Part shown: piece after piece, positions 9,020 through 15,306 of the stretch
How the letters are laid out: each line of letters opens with the position of its first letter
How positions within the stretch are numbered: the stretch's first letter is position 1
DNA from: Texcoconibacillus texcoconensis
Lineage (GTDB): Bacteria > Bacillota > Bacilli > Bacillales > Salisediminibacteriaceae
Direction of reading: 5' to 3'
DNA length: 64,000 bases
Assembly: GCF_014202575.1 (NCBI RefSeq)
Contig: NZ_JACHHB010000013.1
Span: forward strand, 40,319-104,318
Position numbers and translations under genes: made by a program
Notes under the pieces: model-generated
The model's input: the letters and a program-made list of their open reading frames with translations, nothing else
What the model was told of the DNA's origin: nothing
Database searches by the model: none

Positions 9020-10240
9020 ATGAAACAACAAGTTCAACCTACCGAACAACAAGGCCGCATTGAGATTCTCGATGTTCTACGTGGTTTTGCTTTGTTCGGT
9101 ATTCTTCTTGTTAATATGCAATTTTTTAACACGCCGAAAATTTTACTTGTAGCTGCTGAAATGTCGGTGTGGGAAAGTACAGCAGATAAAATCGTTATCT
9201 GGTTGATAGATATGTTTGCCTCAGGTAGTTTTTTTACGATCTTTTCGTTTCTTTTTGGTATTGGTTTTTATATTTTTATGGAGCGAATTGAACAAAAGGG
9301 ATTAGAAGTTGTGCCATACTATCGTCGCCGCCTCATCATTTTAGGGGGCATGGGATTCATTCACCTCGTGTTCTTGTGGAGTAGTGATATTTTATTTACA
9401 TACGCGATAGCGGGCTTCCTGTTACTTTTATTCCGGGATAAGACTGCACAATCTTTACGTAAGTGGGCGATATTACTTTTTTTATTTGTTCACGGTGTAC
9501 TAGCTACATTATTGTTGTTTACGACATTATTTGGTTTTGTGTCAGAATTAGAAGAAGAACAATCACAGCTTACGACAGTGATTGAGCAGGCGTTCATGAT
9601 TTATCCAGAGGGTTCGTTTATGGATATTCTTTTATTCCGTCTGCAATATGAATTACCCTTGCTTGTTTGGGATTTATTCGTGGTTGTACCCATTGTTTTA
9701 GCAGTTTTCTTATTGGGGTTATATGTTGCTAAATCAGGCATATTATACAACTTGTCCTCTTATACTGGTTGGATTCATCGCGTGTGGAAATGGACGTTGT
9801 TTGTTGGTGTTACTTTTACAACCGTTTGGTTCGTATTAAAACAAGGGTGGTTGTTAAATGATTCTGTTGTACAACCAGCACTTGTTGAATTGATTGCAAG
9901 CATCAACGGTCTTGTCATTTGTTTATTTTATATTACGAGTTTTGTAAAGTTGTCCCGTATACAACGTATGCAAAAGCTGTTATCCCCATTATCGTATGTT
10001 GGGCGGATGGCACTGACAAACTATCTTATGCAAACGGCTATTTGTATTATGATTTTTAATGGGTTTGGATTCGGATTATACGGGAGTGTCGGCCCTGCAC
10101 TCGGTATCGTGTTTACAGTGATGATCTATTTATTCCAAGTCATATTTAGTTATTTTTGGCTTCGTTTCTTCCGTTACGGTCCTTTAGAGTGGATATGGCG
10201 AATGCTTACTTATCAAAAAAAACAACCGATTCGTTTATAA
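9020..10240 (+). CDS. DUF418 family membrane protein (YeiB-like)
   Basis: A 406-residue protein with about ten hydrophobic segments. The N-terminal RIEILDVLRGFALFGILLVN is the family signature, and the C-terminal half (SPLSYVGRMALTNYLMQT, ending in the GPLEWIWR motif) is the DUF418 domain. Members are uncharacterised membrane proteins, some suspected of transport or acyl transfer. There is no alternative start: a TAA lies eight codons upstream in frame. Translation probably depends on the hairpin-spaced binding site described at 8973. A bidirectional terminator follows, and the next genes on the other strand converge on it. Confidence 0.85.
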   Translation: MKQQVQPTEQQGRIEILDVLRGFALFGILLVNMQFFNTPKILLVAAEMSVWESTADKIVIWLIDMFASGSFFTIFSFLFGIGFYIFMERIEQKGLEVVPYYRRRLIILGGMGFIHLVFLWSSDILFTYAIAGFLLLLFRDKTAQSLRKWAILLFLFVHGVLATLLLFTTLFGFVSELEEEQSQLTTVIEQAFMIYPEGSFMDILLFRLQYELPLLVWDLFVVVPIVLAVFLLGLYVAKSGILYNLSSYTGWIHRVWKWTLFVGVTFTTVWFVLKQGWLLNDSVVQPALVELIASINGLVICLFYITSFVKLSRIQRMQKLLSPLSYVGRMALTNYLMQTAICIMIFNGFGFGLYGSVGPALGIVFTVMIYLFQVIFSYFWLRFFRYGPLEWIWRMLTYQKKQPIRL

Positions 10241-10243
10241 ATA

Positions 10244-10295
10244 AGACAAAAGGCTGCGCCTTAAAGAATTGCTTCTTTGGCACAGCCTTTTGTCT
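10244..10295. terminator. Bidirectional terminator
   Basis: Perfect 13-bp stem AGACAAAAGGCTG with CAGCCTTTTGTCT and an inner stem in the loop. It serves the DUF418 gene on the plus strand and the small gene that ends at 10294 on the minus strand. Confidence 0.85.
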
Positions 10296-10437
10296 ATAAG
10301 CCGCCACAATGTTTACCTGTTTGTTTTTTAATCATTTCATTTCTTGCGCCACCGTCAGATAATTCTTCTCGAATAAGATATTTACGACGATTGTTTTCGG
10401 TTTTGTTTTCGTTTACTTGAGTATGGTTCTTTTTCAT
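10294..10437 (-). CDS. Small hydrophilic protein, 47 residues
   Basis: Forty-seven codons starting MKKNHTQVNENK and ending KQTGKHCGGL, with a single cysteine near the end. The binding site GGGAG lies 9 bases before the ATG, and that ATG overlaps the stop of the preceding gene as ATGA, a sign of translational coupling. The preceding gene is the one split by the transposon, so its natural promoter is now about 8 kb away and expression may be lost or altered. I do not recognise the family; charged small proteins of this kind are common in spore formers. Confidence 0.6.
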   Translation of the reverse strand: MKKNHTQVNENKTENNRRKYLIREELSDGGARNEMIKKQTGKHCGGL

Positions 10438-10510
10438 TGATGCTCTCCCATGTTTTCATTTAGGTCATTGTTTTCACCAGGAGCATAAGTGTCATTTTGA
10501 ATACTCATAT
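10434..10510 (-). pseudogene. 3' part of the small gene split by the transposon
   Basis: Reading on the minus strand from the CATAT duplication, the frame runs through MSIQNDTYAPGENND to a TGA at 10434-10436. It joins in frame, across one copy of the duplication, to the 5' part at 18299-18418, giving a 55-residue protein. The stop overlaps the start of the next small gene. Confidence 0.8.
10506..10510. repeat. Left target-site duplication (CATAT)
   Basis: CATAT directly outside the left inverted repeat; the same five bases are at 18323-18327. Five-base duplications are the hallmark of Tn3-family insertion. Confidence 0.93.
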
Positions 10511-10552
10511 GGGGGTACTCCGAGATACGTGTAAAATTAGGACATAGGATGG
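10511..10552 (+). repeat. Left terminal inverted repeat, 42 bp
   Basis: Begins GGGGGTACTCCGAGATACGT and matches the reverse complement of 18281-18322 at all 42 positions. Its inner part (TGTAAAATTAGGACAT, 10531-10546) resembles a motif in the tnpI upstream region. Confidence 0.97.
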
Positions 10553-10577
10553 AATATATTACCTATGAAACTGCTAT

Positions 10578-10606
10578 GGAAGGATGATACATCGATCTAT
10601 CCTTCC
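10578..10606 (-). terminator. Hairpin after the ABC ATPase gene
   Basis: Perfect 8-bp stem GGAAGGAT with ATCCTTCC lies 22 bases past the ATPase stop, near the transposon end. There is no T run, so termination is uncertain. Confidence 0.4.
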
Positions 10607-10627
10607 TTAGCTTATTTATATACTTAC

Positions 10628-11293
10628 TTATTTGTCAACGACAGTGCCACCTTGTATATAATATACTTTATGACATACGGCTGCTACGTGCTGATCATGA
10701 GTGACAAGAATGATCGTTTTACCTTGATGATTCAATCTTTTACATAAATCTAATATATCTTTTTCCGTTTCCTCATCCAAGGATCCCGTAGGTTCATCAG
10801 CCAATATTAGGTCAGGATGTTGAACTAATGCCCGTGCAATTGCCACTCGCTGTGCTTCTCCTCCTGATAACATATCTACCCAACGATGTTTTAAATAGTT
10901 AATCCCCAATGTATCTAGTACTTGGGTAACTTCTGTTTCTCTTTGTTTGTTTGATTTCTTACTATATCGCAAGGGTAACCCTACATTCTCAGCAACATTT
11001 TTACTATCAATCAGAGGGTAATTCTGGAGGATAAATCCAATATTCTTTTTACGGAAGTTGGCTAACTCATCCATTCTCTTATCAGTAATTCGAGATTCCT
11101 CGTATAAATAGATTCCACTATCTGGTTGGTCCAATCCAGCAAGGATATTAAGCAGCGTGGATTTCCCGGAGCCACTCCGTCCCATTATAGCAATCATATC
11201 TCCTTTTTCTACTGCTAAGTTAACCCCCTTCAATACTTCAATTTTGCTTTTTCCAAATGGGTAAGATTTTTTTAAATCTTTAACTTCAATCAC
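10628..11293 (-). CDS. ABC transporter ATP-binding protein (MacB/LolD type, cargo)
   Basis: A 221-residue ATPase with Walker A GRSGSGKST, Q-loop, signature LSGGEAQR, Walker B LILADEPTGSLD and the switch histidine in VTHD. This is the subclass that works with FtsX/MacB-like permeases in lipoprotein release, peptide export or antimicrobial-peptide resistance, and it includes ATPases of lactococcin-972-type loci. The start is the GTG at 11293, 9 bases after GAGGAG; another GTG at 11302 overlaps the upstream stop and sits on the binding site itself. It is the last gene of the cargo operon and ends 76 bp from the left inverted repeat. Confidence 0.92.
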   Translation of the reverse strand: MIEVKDLKKSYPFGKSKIEVLKGVNLAVEKGDMIAIMGRSGSGKSTLLNILAGLDQPDSGIYLYEESRITDKRMDELANFRKKNIGFILQNYPLIDSKNVAENVGLPLRYSKKSNKQRETEVTQVLDTLGINYLKHRWVDMLSGGEAQRVAIARALVQHPDLILADEPTGSLDEETEKDILDLCKRLNHQGKTIILVTHDQHVAAVCHKVYYIQGGTVVDK

Positions 11294-11298
11294 AATTA

Positions 11299-12582
11299 TC
11301 ACTCCTCACGTTTCAACAACATAGAGATTGTTAAACGACGAAATTGGATATAAATCGGAATGACCGCTAATAAGATCATCCCCACCACAGACGCTGCCAT
11401 GACTAAAACGTATAATGGCGGCAAATCTTGAAGGACTGTCATAAATAAAAAAGTGATGAATGCCCCGGGAATACCGACGGTAATGAAGACTTCTGCCAAG
11501 AAATACTGAAAAAGTGACTTCATAGTTCCTCCAGATATTAGATGAATCATCATGTTTCGGTAATTATCATGGATTTTCTTTATCATCAAAGTTGAGATAC
11601 TTAAACTGCATGCTATCAACAGAACAATGGATAAACATAAAACCCAGTAGATATTTTCTTCAACGGCATCGAAAAAATCACCAAGAACAGTCGTTGAATA
11701 GCCCATCAATTCAAAGTGTGGGAAATCTGCTGCTGCTTTTGCTGACTCAATTTCTTCTTCTACAACATTCCTTTCTTCTGAACTATAAATGGCCCCGTTA
11801 ATCATTTGAAAATAATGTCTTTGTTGGAATTCTTCTTCTGTATTGTCTGAAGGATCTTCAAACTCTTGTGCTGGCATTATAATATATCGATCCAAATAGG
11901 TTTCTGGTAATTGAGGACTGGTAACAAATGAATCTGATTCAACAAATCCTTGAACCTCAAGATGAAATTCCTCAAATAAGTAATTGACATGTAAGGTATC
12001 TCCAATTTGGTATGTGTCAGCGTAATCAGCTCCTAGGAGGATTGGAATTACTCCTGGGTTGTTTGCATGATGGAAATCCTCAGCAGTAAAAGATGTTCCT
12101 TCACTCAAGTTAACAGGAAACATTTCAAAAGCTTGTTCATTTAACTGAACAGCTTTTAATGAATAATAAAGATCACCATCTTCATCTTCAGCAGGAGGTA
12201 AAGGATTCCCCTCTTCATAACCTTGTAAAAATTCTTCTTCAATATCATCTATATCAGTAGACATTTCAATAGGTTGTTCAAAATTATATATAAATTTCTC
12301 ATTGATATCATCTTCTAAATACTCATATAAGCTTTTTACTCGTTCTAACGAGTTTGGCTCGTTTAAGTATGATTGAAAGTCATCATCCTCAAGTAATGTA
12401 TCCGATATTTGATATACGTTTAAACCCTCAAAAGAATCTATTAAGGCTTCTTTTTGCATAATATTTATATAACTTTGTATTAAGATTGTAACAGTCGTTA
12501 GAAATATCATTACACCAATCATGATAAAAAGCGTAAACAATTTTCTCCGTGCAATACTTTCTTTTACTTCTTTATAAATCAA
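11299..12582 (-). CDS. FtsX/MacB-like ABC permease subunit (cargo)
   Basis: A 427-residue protein with one N-terminal membrane segment (about residues 15-38), an acidic extracytoplasmic domain of about 270 residues, and three C-terminal membrane segments, the topology of MacB-type permeases. It starts with TTG at 12582, 11 bases after GAGGGGG; no ATG fits. It lies 16 bp after the first permease and the ATPase start follows its stop. The large outer domain is very rich in Glu and Asp, in keeping with a protein exposed to a salty or alkaline outside. Probable role: export of, or self-protection against, the secreted product encoded upstream. Confidence 0.8.
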   Translation of the reverse strand: MIYKEVKESIARRKLFTLFIMIGVMIFLTTVTILIQSYINIMQKEALIDSFEGLNVYQISDTLLEDDDFQSYLNEPNSLERVKSLYEYLEDDINEKFIYNFEQPIEMSTDIDDIEEEFLQGYEEGNPLPPAEDEDGDLYYSLKAVQLNEQAFEMFPVNLSEGTSFTAEDFHHANNPGVIPILLGADYADTYQIGDTLHVNYLFEEFHLEVQGFVESDSFVTSPQLPETYLDRYIIMPAQEFEDPSDNTEEEFQQRHYFQMINGAIYSSEERNVVEEEIESAKAAADFPHFELMGYSTTVLGDFFDAVEENIYWVLCLSIVLLIACSLSISTLMIKKIHDNYRNMMIHLISGGTMKSLFQYFLAEVFITVGIPGAFITFLFMTVLQDLPPLYVLVMAASVVGMILLAVIPIYIQFRRLTISMLLKREE

Positions 12583-12598
12583 GGCCTATCCATCCCCC

Positions 12599-13594
12599 TC
12601 ACTTCATTATATATTTCCTTGATTTTCTATAAGATAACAAAATTGACAGACCAGCAGAGAAAAGAATTAATCCATATCCAATTAACAGGTTTTGTGTGTG
12701 CATGCTTGTATGTTGTGGATTTGAAGAAAACTGTAATACCCAAAAAAAACTTATCAATCCCATTAAGTAATAAGGGAAAGACGTGATGCAAAATAATGAA
12801 ACCACGTAATCTTTGTAAGGTTTATTAGGATTTATACCTAATTGCCACAAGATACGAATCTCGATCTTTCTTTGAGCTACCCAATATTGGATAAAAAAGA
12901 AGCTTAAACAGAACAAAAGTAGTATAAAAAAAAGCCCAGTGATAACTTGATAATTTTCTGTCCCCAAAAATCTCTCTGCTCCAATGTCTCCCCGATTTAT
13001 AGAATCAACAGAAATGTGAGTGTTATTGAAATTCAAATGATCTGGAGAAAGTTGCCCGTTGTTTATATTCAGTACGTAGACCGCGGAAGGAATTGGATTT
13101 CCTTCTTCAACTGCATCTATGTTAAATAATATCATTTCATCAATGGGCGAAGAGTAGGAGCCTCCCATAATACCGATGACTTCATAACCATCTCGTTTAA
13201 TTTGTTCTAATTCATCCTCACTTACGGATTGACCGATCACCGCCCGTTGTTTATCATTATAAAAATCTTCTTCCTCGAAATAACGACCAGATACCATCGG
13301 GGGTGAATATGTATCTTCTTGATAATAAAAACCTCTGTATGACTCTTCTATCTCTACGAAAATAGAGTATGCATCGTCCTTATTAAGCTTCCGCCAGTCA
13401 ATGGGTTCTTCATCATCAGTTACCGTAAATGTCGAAGGGTTAGATTCATATAGCCCACGGCTGAGGATGCTAACTTCTTGTTGATTTATTTGATAAAGAC
13501 TGAATGTTACCATCATTATACTAAGCAGTGAATACAGCATGATAAGCCATACCGTACCGTTTTTTCGTAATTTAGTGATCGTAACTTTATTCAC
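12599..13594 (-). CDS. Membrane protein of the cargo ABC system
   Basis: A 331-residue protein with one N-terminal membrane segment, an outer domain of roughly 180 residues, and three C-terminal segments. The layout parallels the next gene, so the two could form a heterodimeric permease. The GTG at 13594 is chosen because GGGGGGAAGGAG precedes it; a longer frame back to 13672 would run into the intercistronic hairpin. In lactococcin-972-type loci a multi-pass membrane protein accompanies the ATPase, usually as one longer chain; here that function may be divided between two. No motif identifies it further. Confidence 0.65.
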   Translation of the reverse strand: MNKVTITKLRKNGTVWLIMLYSLLSIMMVTFSLYQINQQEVSILSRGLYESNPSTFTVTDDEEPIDWRKLNKDDAYSIFVEIEESYRGFYYQEDTYSPPMVSGRYFEEEDFYNDKQRAVIGQSVSEDELEQIKRDGYEVIGIMGGSYSSPIDEMILFNIDAVEEGNPIPSAVYVLNINNGQLSPDHLNFNNTHISVDSINRGDIGAERFLGTENYQVITGLFFILLLFCLSFFFIQYWVAQRKIEIRILWQLGINPNKPYKDYVVSLFCITSFPYYLMGLISFFWVLQFSSNPQHTSMHTQNLLIGYGLILFSAGLSILLSYRKSRKYIMK

Positions 13595-13622
13595 TACTCC
13601 TTCCCCCCTTTCCAAATCAAGG

Positions 13623-13658
13623 AACAAAGCTACCATTTCAATTGATGGTAGCTTTGTT
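13623..13658 (-). terminator. Intercistronic hairpin in the cargo operon
   Basis: A perfect 14-bp stem, AACAAAGCTACCAT with ATGGTAGCTTTGTT and an 8-base loop, sits between the secreted-protein gene and the permeases. No long T run follows on the minus strand. It may attenuate transcription or stabilise the upstream message, giving more secreted product than transporter. Confidence 0.6.
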
Positions 13659-13691
13659 ATATTCAGTAGCATATTGCTATTGATTTAGTAT

Positions 13692-14090
13692 TTACGAAGT
13701 TCCCCAAAATGTTTGGGCAAAAGCGTTCCTCTCGGTCCACGGTGATCTAGCTTCAGTCGACCCAGTACCATAAACCCTGCCACTATCAGCATACACGGTG
13801 CCCCAAATATGTCCTTCCATTAAGGCACGCGTATAATGATATTGACCGTGCCAAGTTGTTACACCTACTGAACGATATTGATCTTCATTTGGACCTGCTT
13901 CTCTCCATCCATCATGATTATCGGGTTCTGAAAGTGCTCCGATATCGGAATCGTTGTTTGTCCAATATCCTTCGCCTTCAACCCAGCCGCCCATTGCTTC
14001 ATCTTGTTCTTCTTCAACTGCCAAAGCCATAGACGGAATCATAAGACTAACGGATGTCAACCCAATTAATACTTTCTTTTTTAATGCCAT
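13692..14090 (-). CDS. Secreted small protein, candidate lactococcin-972-like bacteriocin
   Basis: A 132-residue precursor with a clear Sec signal peptide (MALKKKVLIGLTSVSLMIP, then a cleavage site after ALA near residue 24). The mature part is about 108 residues, has no cysteine, and is rich in Trp, Tyr, Gly, Glu and Asp. Its C-terminal half (WHGQYHYTRALMEG, then DSGRVYGTGSTEARSPW and a final FAQTFWG) recalls the aromatic-rich YHY/SGR pattern of lactococcin-972-type proteins. Those are exported by Sec and encoded beside a membrane protein and an ABC ATPase, exactly as here. The family assignment is by pattern only and could be wrong. The ATG at 14090 follows AAAGGGG. It is transcribed divergently from tnpI. 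Confidence 0.6.
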   Translation of the reverse strand: MALKKKVLIGLTSVSLMIPSMALAVEEEQDEAMGGWVEGEGYWTNNDSDIGALSEPDNHDGWREAGPNEDQYRSVGVTTWHGQYHYTRALMEGHIWGTVYADSGRVYGTGSTEARSPWTERNAFAQTFWGTS

Positions 14091-14418
14091 TTGATCATCG
14101 CCCCTTTTTAAAAAATTTATCTTTCATGAATGTAAGTCTTTGAAGTGGATAATAGCATATATTCCAAGACTACTGATGATAACCTGAGGTGGCGTTATTA
14201 GTTCACCCCTTTATATTAATTTTTGAAATATACACTATAAAAGTAATATTATACCAATGTAATTAATGGGTCAATGTCCTTTTACATGAACAAATGGAGA
14301 ATAGAGTATATCATTGAGGATAAGATATGGATTTATTATTTTATCATCCCATATTTTGAATTTTATGCATGTAATTATATATCATAGAATTATTTAAAGG
14401 ATGAAAGAGGGGAGAACA
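14091..14418. other. Divergent control region with candidate TnpI resolution site
   Basis: An AT-rich stretch between the cargo operon and tnpI with no gene. Elements of this group keep their internal resolution site here. The best core is at 14269-14292, where arms GGTCAATGT and ACATGAACA flank a 6-base centre CCTTTT. Further ATGTAA motifs lie near 14130, 14257 and 14369. The reverse of the core reads ATGTAAAAGGACAT, close to TGTAAAATTAGGACAT in both inverted repeats. Promoters for both directions must also lie here. Confidence 0.45.
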
Positions 14419-15249
14419 TTGGCGAAAACATTATTAGAAGCATTCCAAGAAGAATGTTCCGGAAAATCTGTATCGACACAAAAAACCTACGTTCATGCGC
14501 TCAAACATTTCCAACATTGGTTAGAAAGTGTGGGAACAAATTTAGAAGCGTACGCTCGCTCCGATGTGCAGCAGTATATTGACTACTTAGCGGCGCAGCG
14601 AAAAAGTGCTGCAACGATTCAGAAGATTTGGAACGCTATCAAAGCATTTTCAAGATGGTCAGGCAATACACAGGCCATTAAAGATATTCGAGTAATGAAA
14701 ATGGCTGACATCAAAAAACAAGCCCCTAAAGGGCTGAGTCGCATTGAACGGAATCGAGTGGTTCGTGAAGTGGATCGCTCAGGTAACCAAAGAGATTATA
14801 CGATCGTCATCATGCTGCTCTATACAGGCCTTCGCGTCCATGAACTTGTTTCGCTTAATCGAAATGATATTCAAAAAAGTGAACGGAAAGGAAATGTTCG
14901 GGTTATCGGTAAGGGGAATCAAGAAAGACATATCCCTTTAAACGCTGAAGTCCGACGTGCCCTAACAATTTATCTTGAAAAACGAAAGGATGATCATGCA
15001 GCTTTATTCTTGTCCAATCGTAAGAGACGTATTAGTGTCCGTAGTGTTCAGACCATTCTTGAAAAATATGGTGTTCATCCTCACCAATTACGCCATACGT
15101 TTATCACCAGCCTTGTTCGTTCAGGGGAAGATCTTTCGGTGATTCAATCATTGTCTGGTCATCAATCTGCAGATATGATCTTTCGCTACAGTCAACCTAC
15201 GGAAGAAGATAAAGCACAGGCGGTTCAAAACATCTATCTTGATGCATGA
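14419..15249 (+). CDS. tnpI: TnpI-like tyrosine recombinase
   Basis: A 276-residue tyrosine recombinase with an N-terminal SAM-like core-binding domain and a catalytic domain. Catalytic residues seen are Arg139 (TGLRVHEL), His222 and Arg225 (HQLR), His248 (SGHQ) and Tyr257 (FRYSQ). In Tn4430-type elements TnpI resolves the cointegrate made during replicative transposition by acting at a site upstream of its gene. The start is the TTG at 14419, five bases after AGAGGGGAG; the ATG at 14401 lies directly on AAAGG with no spacing. It is followed by tnpA on the same strand. Confidence 0.9.
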   Translation: MAKTLLEAFQEECSGKSVSTQKTYVHALKHFQHWLESVGTNLEAYARSDVQQYIDYLAAQRKSAATIQKIWNAIKAFSRWSGNTQAIKDIRVMKMADIKKQAPKGLSRIERNRVVREVDRSGNQRDYTIVIMLLYTGLRVHELVSLNRNDIQKSERKGNVRVIGKGNQERHIPLNAEVRRALTIYLEKRKDDHAALFLSNRKRRISVRSVQTILEKYGVHPHQLRHTFITSLVRSGEDLSVIQSLSGHQSADMIFRYSQPTEEDKAQAVQNIYLDA

Positions 15250-15306
15250 ATGAAATCGGAATTGGTATATTCATCTATATCTTGTCCAAGAAAGGAGTCA
15301 TTCCTA

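Noticed and set aside
10565..10747. 60-codon plus-strand frame near the left transposon end
   Set aside because: Lies over the end of the ABC ATPase gene and has no binding site.
15250..15306. ATG at 15250 as tnpA start
   Set aside because: No binding site; the TTG at 15307 has AAAGGAG and restores the conserved MASIERTAYP N-terminus.
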